Positions 1 to 8,712 of a stretch of DNA of 64,000 nt are shown here, piece by piece; the stretch's first letter is position 1, and each line of letters begins with the position of its first letter. Source of the stretch: Lentzea atacamensis (GTDB lineage Bacteria > Actinomycetota > Actinomycetes > Mycobacteriales > Pseudonocardiaceae). A model generated the notes under the pieces. It ran no database searches and was not told the DNA's origin. It was given only the letters and a program-made list of their open reading frames with translations. The translations under genes were made by a program, and so were the position numbers. The stretch lies in contig NZ_QLTT01000009.1 in the NCBI RefSeq assembly GCF_003269295.1, positions 62,001 to 126,000 of the forward strand, given 5' to 3'.

Positions 1-928
1 GTGCCGGGTCGTTGTGACCAGCCGCGAACGCCTGCCCGGCCTCGTCACCGCTCACGGCGCCCACCCCGTCGTCCTTCAGCCGGCGCCGAAACACGAACAG
101 CGCCCCTAGCAGGCCGAGCACCAGCACTGCGCCGGTCATCGGCCACATGAACCGCTCGTACCAGGGCTTCAACTGCACCTCGTCGACGAACGCGACCACG
201 CGATCCCGCAACGCGGCGTCGGTCTTCACCAGTTCGACCCCGTGCGACGCGCCGGACACCAGGTCCAGCCTGGAACCCGACGCCGTGGACACGTCGGCCA
301 GCACCCGTGCAGAGTCCGCGAAGGAAGGATCCCCGTTCGACATCGGCGCGTCCGAAGAAGCGATGAACACCGGCACCGTCAGCGACTCCAGCACCGGCTT
401 CACCTGCCGGAAGGTGCTGCGTTCGACCCCGCCGAAACCCTGCACGGGTGACACCAGCACCAGGCCTGCCAGCCCCTGGATCCGCGGCGCTGCCAGCACA
501 GCGGCTGCGGCGGTCCGTGCCTCGCCACCCGCCACGATCGAGGTAGCGCCACGCCGGGTGAGTTCCTGCGCGGCGGCCTGCAGATCGAGGTCGTACTTGT
601 ACTCGTCCTTCAGCATGCGCGGATCGCCCAGTTCGAAGAACCGGATGTCGAAGAGCAGCACCTGATTACCGGAGTCGGCCAGGCTCCGCGCCAACGGCAA
701 CCAGTCGCAGTACGACTGCTTGAGGTAAGAGGCGAGGATGACTCCACGCGGTCCGCTGCCGAGCACCAGACCGGACAGCTGCACGTCGTCTTCGGTGCGG
801 AAGCTCACCGACTTGTCGCGCAGGTCGCCCGGCACGCATTCGTTGGGCTCAGCCTGGATCGGGACAGCAGTGCTGACCAGCAGGAACGCGGTTACCACCG
901 CGACACGGAAAACGGCCCTCGGGAACAT
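1..928 (-). CDS. Secreted/membrane alpha/beta-hydrolase-like protein (3' end outside window)
   Basis: The reading frame starts at ATG 928 and runs off the left edge, so the C-terminus is missing. About 309 residues are visible. An N-terminal signal sequence (MFPRAVFRVAVVTAFLLVSTAVP) precedes an alpha/beta-hydrolase-like body: a strand with GVILAS, a later segment SIVAGGEARTAAAA where a nucleophile elbow would lie, a GLVLVSPVQ strand, and ASHGVELV near the expected catalytic histidine. A transmembrane helix (MTGAVLVLGLLGALFVF) and basic residues follow, so the protein is probably anchored with its hydrolase domain outside. The elbow reads G-G-E-A rather than G-x-S-x-G, so catalytic activity is uncertain. 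The substrate is unknown. Confidence 0.6.
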   Translation of the reverse strand, partial: MFPRAVFRVAVVTAFLLVSTAVPIQAEPNECVPGDLRDKSVSFRTEDDVQLSGLVLGSGPRGVILASYLKQSYCDWLPLARSLADSGNQVLLFDIRFFELGDPRMLKDEYKYDLDLQAAAQELTRRGATSIVAGGEARTAAAAVLAAPRIQGLAGLVLVSPVQGFGGVERSTFRQVKPVLESLTVPVFIASSDAPMSNGDPSFADSARVLADVSTASGSRLDLVSGASHGVELVKTDAALRDRVVAFVDEVQLKPWYERFMWPMTGAVLVLGLLGALFVFRRRLKDDGVGAVSGDEAGQAFAAGHNDPA

Positions 929-969
929 TCGCACTTCATAGCCGATGCCGGAACCCGCTCGGGCGCCGT

Positions 970-1464
970 TCACTCCGACTGTGTGGAACGACTCTTCCGG
1001 ACCAGGGTCGAGTCGGGGCGGCACACGGCGCACGGGGTGAACTGCAGTTGCCGTGCCTCCTGCACCGGGAGGCCCAGCGTGGGCCTCCCGGCGAGCCAGG
1101 AACACGAGCTCAGGTGATACCGGGGCCGCTCGTCCAGCACCCGCACCTCATCCACCAGGTCGGCCACCGCGAGCAGGTCTGCCGCGTCGGTGTCCTCTTC
1201 CGGTGGCTCCTCGTCAGCGGGCGGCGTGTCGGCTACCGCCGAAGCCACCACCCGTTGATCATCAGCTACAACGTGTTGATCTACACTCTGCGCCACGGCT
1301 GCGGGGTCCCCCGGACGTCGTCGCCACCAGTCCCAGATCAGGACCAGGGCGGCGAGCACACTCGCGCCCACGGATGCCCACGCCCAGATGTTGTTGGACG
1401 TGGTCAGCGCAGGGACGAGCAACCCGAGGGCAGCCAGCACCAGAAGTAGAACTACGAAGAGCAC
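970..1464 (-). CDS. Small membrane protein with conserved C-terminal Cys motif
   Basis: 164 residues. Two adjacent transmembrane helices lie at about 2-20 and 27-44, followed by a basic WDWWRRR stretch, an acidic linker and a compact C-terminal block (about 114-155). That block contains YHLSSCSWL, GRPTLGLPVQEAR and FTPCAVCRP. The His/Cys...CxxC pattern resembles a metal- or redox-binding knuckle; no catalytic function can be assigned. The gene follows wag31 by 15 nt on the same strand, so it is probably the distal gene of the division operon and may act at the membrane with the polar growth machinery, which is inference from position. Confidence 0.65.
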   Translation of the reverse strand: MLFVVLLLVLAALGLLVPALTTSNNIWAWASVGASVLAALVLIWDWWRRRPGDPAAVAQSVDQHVVADDQRVVASAVADTPPADEEPPEEDTDAADLLAVADLVDEVRVLDERPRYHLSSCSWLAGRPTLGLPVQEARQLQFTPCAVCRPDSTLVRKSRSTQSE

Positions 1465-1479
1465 CTAATGAACAGTAGT

Positions 1480-2295
1480 TCAGCCCGCTTCGGCGCGTGC
1501 GCCGAAGGAGTAGCCCTGGGAACGACCCTCGGACGGAGCGGCGGGGCCGCGGTCCTGGAGGTCGCGCAGGGACGACTCGAGCATGGTCTTCAGTCGCGTG
1601 CGGTACTCGCGCTCGAACGTCTGCAGCTTGTCGATCTGCTTCTCGAGCGTGTTCTTCTCCTGGGTGATGTTGCCCATCACCTCGGCGTGCTTGCGCTGCG
1701 CGTCGCGGTCGAGCGCGGTGGCCTTCTCACGGGCCTGCCGCTCGAGCGTCTCGGCGCGCGTGCGCGCGTCGTTCAGCATGGTCTCGGCACGCGTGCGCGC
1801 CTCGTTGACCATCGTGTCGGCCTTGGCACGGGCCTCGGACAGCAGCTGCTCAGACTTCGTGCGGGCCTCGGACAGCATGCCGTCGGCTTCGGCCTTGGCC
1901 TCGCCGGTCAGCCTGTCCGCCATCTCCTGGGCGAGACCCAGGACCTTCGCGGCCTGCACGTGGTGGTCGCCGCCACCACCGGGCGACGTCTGCTCCAGCA
2001 CCGACGGCGGGGGAACCGGCGCCAGACGGCGCGGCTCCTCGACCGGGACTCGGCTCGTCATGGGGCCGGAGGAAGCCTTCGCGCGCGCGTCGTCGAGGTC
2101 GGCGCGCGCGGTCTCGAGCTGCTGGTCGAGCTGCTCAACCTGCTGACGGAGGTCGTTGTTCTCCTCGATCAAGCGGGCCAGTTCGCCCTCAACCAGGTCG
2201 AGGAACGCGTCCACCTCGTCCTCGTTGTAGCCCCGCTTGCCAATCGGCGGCTTGCTGAACGCGACGTTGTGCACGTCAGCGGGGGTCAACGGCAT
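1480..2295 (-). CDS. wag31: DivIVA/Wag31 polar growth protein
   Basis: 271 residues. The N-terminal DivIVA lipid-binding domain is clear (MPLTPADVHNVAF then GYNEDEVDAFLDLVE at about 22-36). A coiled coil follows (about 35-65), then a Pro-rich linker (about 80-105) and a long second coiled coil (about 110-245) made of repeated ARTKSEQLLSEARAKAD-type heptads. In actinobacteria this protein marks curved membrane at the poles and recruits the elongation machinery. It lies at the end of the ftsZ-pgeF-yggS-sepF-yggT string, the conserved actinobacterial order. Length and domain order match the family. Confidence 0.96.
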   Translation of the reverse strand: MPLTPADVHNVAFSKPPIGKRGYNEDEVDAFLDLVEGELARLIEENNDLRQQVEQLDQQLETARADLDDARAKASSGPMTSRVPVEEPRRLAPVPPPSVLEQTSPGGGGDHHVQAAKVLGLAQEMADRLTGEAKAEADGMLSEARTKSEQLLSEARAKADTMVNEARTRAETMLNDARTRAETLERQAREKATALDRDAQRKHAEVMGNITQEKNTLEKQIDKLQTFEREYRTRLKTMLESSLRDLQDRGPAAPSEGRSQGYSFGARAEAG

Positions 2296-2342
2296 CGGAT
2301 CACCTCTCGCACTCCTGGGCTGCGGTCATCCCCGGTTCCCCG

Positions 2343-2627
2343 TCACCTGGGATCTGCGAATCGCATCAGAATGATAACGACCAGCCACAGCACAATAATC
2401 GATAGGTCCAGCCCGACGCCCCCGATCCGCACAGTCGGGATCATCCGACGGACTACGCGGACCGGTGGGTCGGTCACGGTGTAAACGGTCTCCAGCGTCA
2501 CGGCTACGCCGCCCGCGGGGCGCCACTCCCTCGCGAACGTCCTCACCAGTTCGACCACGACACGCGCGGTCAGGAACAGGGAGAACGCGAAGAGTAGGTA
2601 GAAGATGACGAGACGGATCGGGTCCAC
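2343..2627 (-). CDS. YggT-family membrane protein
   Basis: 94 residues with two hydrophobic helices (about 4-22 and 68-90) and the YggT signature region FAREWRPAGGVAVTLETVYTVTDPPVRVVRRMIP between them. Family members are small inner-membrane proteins found beside sepF and wag31 in Gram-positives, where they influence division and envelope organisation; the biochemical role is unknown. The gene starts 10 nt after the sepF stop codon and is surely in the same operon. Confidence 0.9.
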   Translation of the reverse strand: MDPIRLVIFYLLFAFSLFLTARVVVELVRTFAREWRPAGGVAVTLETVYTVTDPPVRVVRRMIPTVRIGGVGLDLSIIVLWLVVIILMRFADPR

Positions 2628-2637
2628 GGGGTCAACT

Positions 2638-3291
2638 CTAACCGTGGCTGCCGAACCCGCCCTCCGCCAGCTTCCGCCGGTCCTCCGCCGTCACGTCAAC
2701 GTTGGGCGGTGAGAGAAGGAACACCCTGCTGGTGATCTTGTCCATGGACCCGCGCAGAGCGAACGCGAGACCGGCCGAGAAGTCGACGAGACGCTTGGCG
2801 TCCGCGTCGTCCATGTCGGTCAGGTTGAGGATCACCGGAGTGCCGTCGCGGTAGTGCTCCCCGATCGTGCGCGCCTCGCTGTAGTTACGGGGGTGAAGCG
2901 TGGTGATGCGCGCCAACGGGTTGCCTGCCGGCTCGGCGACCGGACGCAGTCTGCTCACGGGCTCGCGCTGCGGCTCGACGGCGAGCGCGCCGTGCACGGG
3001 TGCATCGGCGCTCCAGCGCCGCGTGCTCGAGGGGCTGCCCCCGCGCCGCGACTCCGGCTCGTAGTCGTCCGACTCGTCGATGTCGGCCCGGTACCCGGAG
3101 CCCTGGAGCTCCGACCGGCCCGGTGTGAACACACGGCTGCGCCGCGGGTAGGGGTCGTAGTCGTCGGCCTCGGCCGCGTACTCGGACCGGTAGTCGCCGT
3201 AGCGACCGCGGTCGTCGTCGTAGCCGGGGTCGTCTGCGTACTCGGCGGGGACCATCCCGAAGTAGGCCTTCAGCTTGTGCAAAGCGCTCAT
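2638..3291 (-). CDS. sepF: Cell division protein SepF
   Basis: 217 residues. The N-terminal amphipathic helix expected to bind membrane is present (MSALHKLKAYFGMVP). A long, charged, Tyr/Asp/Arg-rich linker follows (about 18-125), then the SepF domain (about 127-205), including YSEARTIGEHYRDGTPVILNLTDMD and GLAFALRGSMDKITSRVFLLSPPNV. SepF ties FtsZ filaments to the membrane and replaces FtsA, which is absent here. The acidic linker is longer than in Bacillus, as is usual in actinobacteria. Confidence 0.95.
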   Translation of the reverse strand: MSALHKLKAYFGMVPAEYADDPGYDDDRGRYGDYRSEYAAEADDYDPYPRRSRVFTPGRSELQGSGYRADIDESDDYEPESRRGGSPSSTRRWSADAPVHGALAVEPQREPVSRLRPVAEPAGNPLARITTLHPRNYSEARTIGEHYRDGTPVILNLTDMDDADAKRLVDFSAGLAFALRGSMDKITSRVFLLSPPNVDVTAEDRRKLAEGGFGSHG

Positions 3292-3359
3292 CCCAAGCCC
3301 CTCCTCCGCGAGTGCCCCACCTTAGGGACGGTGCGGACGGCCCCGAGGTTCCCGACAAC

Positions 3360-4058
3360 CTATGGCAACGTTAGTCGCCGACTACCGAGCAACCCTGTTC
3401 CGACACGCACACAGGTCGATCCGTGCGAGATGGCATCTTCCAGGTCTCCGCTCATTCCCGCTGACACACTGCTGACAGTGGGATGATCATCACGTAGGCC
3501 TGATACCACTGACGCCAACACCTCAAACGCCTGCGCTGGCTTCATCGTCAGTGGTGCGACAGTCATCGCACCTCGGAGAATAAGATCACCCGAACGAGTG
3601 ATCGCGCCAGCCAGTTCCGCGACCTCGGGAACGGGACAGCCGCCCCGTGACGTGTCGCCGTCGATGCTGACCTGCAGCAACACGTCGAGCTTCACGCCTT
3701 TCGCGTGCGCCGCTTTCGCGAGGGCCTCTGCCAATCTCACGCTGTCGACCGAGTCGACCTGATCGGCCCACTCGACGACGGATTTGGCCTTGTTCCGCTG
3801 CAATCGGCCGACCATGTGCCATCTCGCACCTTCGAGATGTCTCAATTGGGCGACCTTGGCGCTCGCTTCCTGATCGCGGTTTTCCGCGAACTCGCGAAGA
3901 CCGAGTTCGTAGAGGAGTTCGACATCACTCGCCGGCCAGGTTTTCGTCACCGCGAGCAACATCACTTCCGACCGATCACGGCCCGCCGTTTCACAGGCTT
4001 TGGCGATGCGTTCCTCGACCTCTGCGAGGTTCGCGGCGAGCTCCTCCCGCCGGCTCAC
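3360..4058 (-). CDS. YggS/PLPBP family pyridoxal-phosphate homeostasis protein
   Basis: 232 residues when begun at GTG 4058, which overlaps the pgeF stop as GTGA; the longer frame upstream is only the shadow of pgeF. The protein has the alanine-racemase-like TIM-barrel fold of the family. The PLP lysine sits in LLAVTKTWP (Lys39) and the family segments FAENRDQE, WHMVGRLQRNK and SAGMSGDLEDAISHGSTCVRVGTGLLG follow. It regulates free PLP and amino-acid/keto-acid balance and has no known enzyme activity. It lies between pgeF and sepF, the usual actinobacterial position. Confidence 0.93.
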   Translation of the reverse strand: MSRREELAANLAEVEERIAKACETAGRDRSEVMLLAVTKTWPASDVELLYELGLREFAENRDQEASAKVAQLRHLEGARWHMVGRLQRNKAKSVVEWADQVDSVDSVRLAEALAKAAHAKGVKLDVLLQVSIDGDTSRGGCPVPEVAELAGAITRSGDLILRGAMTVAPLTMKPAQAFEVLASVVSGLRDDHPTVSSVSAGMSGDLEDAISHGSTCVRVGTGLLGSRRLTLP

Positions 4059-4759
4059 GGCTCGATCCAGACGACCGACGCGAGCCGCCCGGTCGGGGCC
4101 TGCCTGCGGTGGCTGAAGAGGTCCTTCTCCTCGAACGTGCAGCGCGGGTCGACGCCGATCCTGCCGACACCGGCGCTCGCCAGCTGGTTCCACAGCCCCG
4201 CGCGCAGATCGAGCGCGGGGGTGCCCTTGCGCGACTTGGAGGCGCTCCCAGGAAGGTGCTTCTCGACGTCTTTTTGCATGTCAGCGGGCACCTCGTAGCA
4301 CTCGCCGCACACCGCGGGCCCCAGCAGGACCTCGATCCGCCCCAGCTCGGCACCCTGCGCCAGCATCGCCTTCAACGCCTCGACGACGACTCCGACCCGC
4401 GCGCCGACACGCCCGGCGTGCACCGCGCCGACCACGCCGGCCTCCTGGTCGCCGAGCAGCACCGGGACGCAGTCGGCCGTCAGCACCGCGAGCGCGAGAC
4501 CCGGCTGTTTCGTCACGACGGCGTCGGTCGCCTCCAGCGGCTGCGCCTGTGGGCCGTCGACCACCCCGACGGTCCGGCCGTGCACCTGTTCCATCCACAC
4601 CAAACGGTCCGGCGTGAGACCGATGCCCTCGGCGAGCCGGGCGCGGTTGGCCTCGACCGCCTTCCCGTCGTCCCCCACGTGGTCGCCGAGGTTGAACGAG
4701 TCGTACGGGGCCTTGGAGACGCCACCAGCGCGAGTGGTGACAACACGACGAATGCGCAC
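4055..4759 (-). CDS. pgeF: Peptidoglycan editing factor PgeF (laccase-domain/YfiH family)
   Basis: 234 residues, a single CNF1/YfiH-like domain. Metal/active-site segments are visible: MEQVHGRTVGVV (His), LTADCVPVLL (Cys) and AVHAGRVGARVG (His). The common HAGWRG form reads HAGRVG here. In the YlmD/PgeF family these proteins are purine-nucleoside phosphorylase/deaminase-like multicopper enzymes, and in E. coli PgeF prevents misincorporation of Ser into the stem peptide. It follows ftsZ across a terminator-like hairpin and is translationally coupled to yggS. Confidence 0.9.
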   Translation of the reverse strand: MRIRRVVTTRAGGVSKAPYDSFNLGDHVGDDGKAVEANRARLAEGIGLTPDRLVWMEQVHGRTVGVVDGPQAQPLEATDAVVTKQPGLALAVLTADCVPVLLGDQEAGVVGAVHAGRVGARVGVVVEALKAMLAQGAELGRIEVLLGPAVCGECYEVPADMQKDVEKHLPGSASKSRKGTPALDLRAGLWNQLASAGVGRIGVDPRCTFEEKDLFSHRRQAPTGRLASVVWIEP

Positions 4760-4786
4760 GGCTTACACCCTAATTCCACATAAGCA

Positions 4787-4821
4787 GGACCCCCTGAGAA
4801 CTCAAGGTGCTCAGGGGGTCC
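4787..4821 (-). terminator. Hairpin between ftsZ and pgeF
   Basis: Perfect 12-bp inverted repeat, GGACCCCCTGAG (4787-4798) with its complement (4810-4821), around an 11-nt loop. It starts 24 nt past the ftsZ stop and there is no long T-run on either side. It is probably an attenuating or 3'-protecting hairpin that lowers expression of the downstream genes relative to ftsZ. Confidence 0.7.
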
Positions 4822-4844
4822 GACAAGAACTGCGATCCCGGTCG

Positions 4845-6164
4845 TCAGCGCCGCATGAACGGCGGCACGTCCACCTCGTCGTCCGGGTCGTCGGTGACGG
4901 GCACCGGACGCGACGGCAGCGAACCGTTCTGCGACAGCGGCCGCGGCACCGAGGGCACGTACCCGTTGCCCTGCATCGGCGACGGCTGCGGCGGCACCGT
5001 GGTGGGCGGCGGCGGGGCCTGACGGACCTCCTGCTGCGGCTGTGCGACCGGCTGGGCGGCCGGAGGCGGCGTCTGCACGACGGGCGGAGGCGGCGTCTGC
5101 GCGACCGGCTGAGGCGCCGGTGCGTGCGTCGGCGCCGCGGTCGCGGTGGCGATCGGGCCGGAGGGCGTCCGCGGCGGCGAGGACAACGCCGTCGGCTCCA
5201 GCTTCTTGTGCGTGGGCCCGCCGCTGTCGAACCCAGCCGCGATCACCGTGACGCGCACCTCGTCGCCGAGCGAGTCGTCGATGACCGTACCGAAGATGAT
5301 GTTCGCGTCCGGGTGCGCGGCCTCCTGGACCAGCGACGCGGACTCGTTGATCTCGAACAGGCCCAGGTCGGAGCCACCGGCGATCGAGAGCAGCACGCCA
5401 TGCGCACCCTCCATCGACGCCTCGAGCAGCGGCGAGTTGATCGCCTTCTGCGCGGCCTGGACGGCGCGGCCCTCACCGCGCGCGGAACCGATGCCCATCA
5501 ACGCCGAGCCCGCACCGGACATGACCGACTTGACGTCGGCGAAGTCCAGGTTGATCAGACCGGGCGTGGTGATCAGGTCGGTGATGCCCTGGACACCGGA
5601 GAGGAGGACCTCGTCGGCCGAACGGAACGCGTCCATCAGGCTGACACCGATGTCACCCAGCTGGAGCAACCGGTCGTTGGGAATCACGATCAGCGTGTCG
5701 CACTCGTTGCGCAGCGCCTGGATGCCGTCCTCGGCCTGCTTGGCGCGGCGCTTGCCCTCGAACGAGAACGGGCGCGTGACGACACCGATCGTCAGCGCGC
5801 CGAGCTTGCGGGCGATCGAGGCCACCACCGGCGCGCCGCCGGTGCCCGTGCCGCCGCCCTCGCCGGCGGTCACGAAGACCATGTCGGCCCCCTTGAGGAC
5901 CTCTTCGATCTCCTCGCGGTGGTCTTCGGCGGCCTTGTGCCCGACCTCCGGGTTCGCGCCGGCACCGAGGCCGCGGGTGAGCTCGCGGCCGATGTCGAGC
6001 TTGACGTCGGCATCAGACATCAGCAAGGCCTGTGCGTCGGTGTTCACCGCGATGAACTCGACGCCCTTGAGCCCGACCTCGATCATGCGGTTGACGGCGT
6101 TGACACCGCCACCACCGATGCCGACGACCTTGATCACCGCGAGGTAGTTGTGCGGGGGCGTCAT
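4845..6164 (-). CDS. ftsZ: Cell division GTPase FtsZ
   Basis: 439 residues. The tubulin signature GGGTGTG is at 103-109 after the N-terminal KVVGIGGGGVNAVNRM nucleotide-binding segment. The T7-loop region (GLINLDFADVKSVMSGAGSALMGIG) and the GTPase C-domain (to about 315) are intact. A Pro/Gln-rich linker follows, then the conserved C-terminal peptide DVPPFMRR that binds SepF and other partners. It polymerises into the Z ring. The gene has about 330 nt of non-coding upstream DNA containing its own promoter-like elements instead of touching ftsQ, because an island has entered between them. Confidence 0.99.
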   Translation of the reverse strand: MTPPHNYLAVIKVVGIGGGGVNAVNRMIEVGLKGVEFIAVNTDAQALLMSDADVKLDIGRELTRGLGAGANPEVGHKAAEDHREEIEEVLKGADMVFVTAGEGGGTGTGGAPVVASIARKLGALTIGVVTRPFSFEGKRRAKQAEDGIQALRNECDTLIVIPNDRLLQLGDIGVSLMDAFRSADEVLLSGVQGITDLITTPGLINLDFADVKSVMSGAGSALMGIGSARGEGRAVQAAQKAINSPLLEASMEGAHGVLLSIAGGSDLGLFEINESASLVQEAAHPDANIIFGTVIDDSLGDEVRVTVIAAGFDSGGPTHKKLEPTALSSPPRTPSGPIATATAAPTHAPAPQPVAQTPPPPVVQTPPPAAQPVAQPQQEVRQAPPPPTTVPPQPSPMQGNGYVPSVPRPLSQNGSLPSRPVPVTDDPDDEVDVPPFMRR

Positions 6165-6226
6165 CGGATCCGCCTTCCTGATCGTGGTCCGTGCTGTGGT
6201 GCTGGGTGGTGATGCACCCGGATTGA

Positions 6227-6264
6227 AACCCTCAACCTCTCCTCGAGGTTCAGAGTTATGTCAA
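6227..6264 (-). promoter_or_regulatory. ftsZ promoter region with 13-bp dyad
   Basis: On the minus strand a TTGACA hexamer (6264-6259) is followed almost directly by an inverted repeat. The arms are AACTCTGAACCTC (6257-6245) and GAGGTTGAGGGTT (6239-6227), with 11 of 13 positions pairing around a 5-nt spacer. The dyad sits where RNA polymerase would contact the -10 region, 63 nt upstream of the ftsZ start. That suits a repressor site or an alternative promoter architecture. No clear TANNNT -10 at 17 nt is visible, so the exact start point is uncertain. The rest of 6265-6501 holds an imperfect hairpin (6340-6381) and no gene. Confidence 0.5.
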
Positions 6265-6501
6265 CCCCATATGTTCCTGCTGGACGGTAAGCACCGGCGG
6301 TGCGTCGGTCCAGCAGCCACGCCGTAGGGTCCCAACACTGTGCGCTACTACTCCCCGGTCGTGCCGTCAAGTAGTGCGCACGGTGCAGAGCACGGCGCAC
6401 CACAAGCGTAGTCGGACCTCGAATCAGAGATCGTCTCGCCCGCCCAATCGACACTTCCGCCTCTTTTGCCGGTGATCTTCCGTTACCGTCCGTGGACGGG
6501 G

Positions 6502-7180
6502 ATGAAGATGCTGAGCGTCGCGCCGGCCGCGATCGCCCTGGGGGCGGCGACGACCGGTTCAGGGAGTTCGTCCGCCTCGTGTGCGGCACCGCGTCCACCA
6601 GCCAGCCGGTCGAGGTGGTGCCCGGCCAGGAGGGGACCGTCCGGCTGAGGTACCGGGACAGGTTCGTCGACGCCATCCACTTCAACGCCCTCGGTTCGCG
6701 ACGATGGAAGAAGAGGCCGAGCGCGACTCCCAGCAGTGGCGGATCCGGGAGACCGGGACCGCGCCGGCGCCCGAACCGGCGGAGGTCGTCCGTCTGAGGA
6801 ACCCCGGACCACGGCACCTGCCTGACCGAACACCTGCCCACCGAGCAGGCCCTGACGGACCACTGCACCCTCGCGACGAGGCAGGCGTTCCGGCGCGTCG
6901 ATCTCGGGGGCGGCGAGGTGGAGCTGCGCAGCACGACGAGCGGCAAGTGCCTGACCAGCTTCAGCTACGACTACGTCAGCGCGATGCCCTGCACGGCCGG
7001 GCTGGCGGCCAAGCAGAAGTGGAGGCTCGCGGCCGACGAGTTCGGCCATCACGAGATCACGACGGTGTGGACCGGCCGCTACCTGACCATGAGCGGCGGC
7101 CCCACGGGTGAGGTGTTCGTCTCCGACCACAAGACCGACCGCCTCACGCAGAAGTGGGAGCTTCCGGCGGCCTGGTCGCC
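6502..7180 (+). pseudogene. Frameshifted secreted beta-trefoil (ricin-type) lectin-like gene
   Basis: The coding signal changes frame at least three times. A signal-peptide-like start (MKMLSVAPAAIALGAATTG, frame of 6502) shifts near 6550 to a frame encoding FREFVRLVCGTASTSQPVEV and FVDAIHFNALG. Near 6700 it shifts to MEEEAERDSQQWRIRETG, and near 6800 back to GTCLTEHLPTEQALTDHC, LRSTTSGKCLT and KQKWRLAADE...GRYLTMSGG. The repeated GxCLT/QxW spacing is that of a ricin-B/beta-trefoil lectin. The frame then runs on into unrelated antisense DNA, so the original 3' end is gone. This is a decayed gene; a sequencing artefact with three errors is less likely. Confidence 0.65.
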
Positions 7181-7296
7181 GGTCGCCCCGTCCAGATGCC
7201 CGGCGTGCCGGGCGGTCTCCTCGATGAGGTGCGCGAGCACCCATCGGGCCGAGACCGTCCGGTCGCCCCGGAACGGCACGACCTGGTCCAGGCCCG
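7170..7296 (-). pseudogene. Remnant of a DinB-like DUF664 protein (C-terminal tail only)
   Basis: Directly after the stop of the CrtI-like gene the minus strand encodes VVPFRGDRTVSARWVLAHL and IEETARHAGHLDGATGD. This is the hallmark C-terminus of the DUF664/mycothiol-dependent DinB-like family (RWVLxHLIEETARHAGH). No start codon or N-terminal domain is present, and the usual LxRExID before DGATGD is missing. It is a fragment of about 40 codons lying tail-to-tail with the broken lectin gene. Confidence 0.6.
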
Positions 7297-8712
7297 TCAC
7301 CGCACCGCATCTATCCGCTGGGCTGCGAGCCGACCGGAGATGAGCACTGGAGGCACTCCGACGCCCGGTGTGGTGCCTGCGCCCGCCAACGCCACGTTCT
7401 CGGCTCCCTTGACGACGTTGCGCGGCCGGAACGGTCCGGTCTGCGCGAAGGTGTGCGCCAGCCCGAACGGCGTACCGGCGGCGTTGCCCCAGTCCCGCGG
7501 CGTGACGAGGTGCTCGTCCTGGATCGCCGCACCGAAGCCGTCGAGGCCTCGCTCTTCGAGCGTGGCGATGAGCTCGTCGCGGTACCTCGGCCCGACGCGC
7601 TGCCAGTCGATCGGGCCGGTCCGCAGGTTCGGGCACGGCGCCAGCACGTAGTGCAGCCCGTCCTGCGCGTGCGTGACGAGCAGCGACGGGTCCGACATCA
7701 ACTGTCCCTTGTGGACGATTTCGGTGAACGTCTCGCGCCAGGCCGCGCCGAACAGGATGTTGTGGTGCCCGAGATTCCACGTGCGATCCGTCGCGGCGTG
7801 CAACACCACGGCCGATGGCGACCAACGGTGCCGCACAAGCCGTTGCGGGCGCTTCCCGAGCAACCGGTACGCGTCCGGCAACTCGCACGCCAGCACCACC
7901 GCGTCCGCGGCGATCCGCTCATCCGAGGTGTGGACGGCAGCGACCCGTGCGCCGCTCCACTCCAGCCGTGTGACCGTTGCGCCGTAACGGAACTCCGCGC
8001 CGTGTTTCTCCGCGGCTGCGCTCAGTGCCTGAGGAACCGCGTGCATCCCACCGCGTGGGTGGTAGACGCCCGCGATGGTGTCCATGTACGCGATGACCGC
8101 GTACGCCGCGAGAGCTTGCTGCGGCGGCACACCCGCGTACAACGCCTGGAAGGAGAAAAGCCGGATCAAACGTTCATCGCTGATGAATCGCCGCAACTGC
8201 GGTTCCAGCCGGCCGAACCCGCCCAGGCCCGCCAGCTTCACGAGCTCCGGCCTCAGCAGGTCGAGCGGCGAGTCGAAGTTCGCCCCGATGAAGTGCTCGC
8301 GCTGCACCGCGTACAGCTCGCCCAGCCACCGCCGCAGCTTCCGGTACCCGGCCGCTTCCCTTGCGCCGCAGGCGTTGCGGACCTCGGCCTCCATGGCCTC
8401 GGCATCGGTGTGCACCGCGATCCGCGACCCGTCCGCGAACCGCGCGTGGTAGGCGGGATCGACCCTGTCGAGCGTCAGCCAGTCCGCAGTTCGCTCCCCC
8501 ACCGCGCCGAACACCTCGTCCAGGTACTCGGGCATCGTGAGCACCGTCGGCCCGCTGTCCGCCGTGAATCCGCCCACCTGGACGGTCCCGGCGCGACCGC
8601 CTGGGGCATCAGCCTTTTCGAGCACGGTGACCCGGCGGCCGGTGCCCTGCAGGTGCAACGCCGCCGACAGTCCGGCAAGACCGGCGCCCACGACCACGAC
8701 GTGTCCTGCCAT
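7297..8712 (-). CDS. CrtI-like FAD-dependent oxidoreductase (phytoene desaturase family)
   Basis: 471 residues from ATG 8712 (GAAGGAAG ribosome site 6 nt upstream). The N-terminal dinucleotide motif HVVVVGAGLAGLSAALHL is followed by VTVLEKADAPGGRAGTV, and the C-terminal CrtI signature is AGAGTTPGVGVPPVLISGRLAA. Length and both motifs fit the carotenoid desaturase/isomerase family (FAD-dependent, membrane-associated). No crtB, crtE or other terpenoid gene is nearby, so the substrate is unknown. The gene sits inside the dcw cluster between ftsQ and ftsZ, beside two gene remnants, and is probably an insertion. Confidence 0.85.
   Translation of the reverse strand: MAGHVVVVGAGLAGLSAALHLQGTGRRVTVLEKADAPGGRAGTVQVGGFTADSGPTVLTMPEYLDEVFGAVGERTADWLTLDRVDPAYHARFADGSRIAVHTDAEAMEAEVRNACGAREAAGYRKLRRWLGELYAVQREHFIGANFDSPLDLLRPELVKLAGLGGFGRLEPQLRRFISDERLIRLFSFQALYAGVPPQQALAAYAVIAYMDTIAGVYHPRGGMHAVPQALSAAAEKHGAEFRYGATVTRLEWSGARVAAVHTSDERIAADAVVLACELPDAYRLLGKRPQRLVRHRWSPSAVVLHAATDRTWNLGHHNILFGAAWRETFTEIVHKGQLMSDPSLLVTHAQDGLHYVLAPCPNLRTGPIDWQRVGPRYRDELIATLEERGLDGFGAAIQDEHLVTPRDWGNAAGTPFGLAHTFAQTGPFRPRNVVKGAENVALAGAGTTPGVGVPPVLISGRLAAQRIDAVR

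Noticed and set aside
6340..6381. Imperfect hairpin (GTGCGCTACTACT against AAGTAGTGCGCAC) upstream of ftsZ
   Set aside because: Needs an indel to pair and lies between an untranscribed pseudogene start and the ftsZ promoter; too weak to call a terminator or operator.
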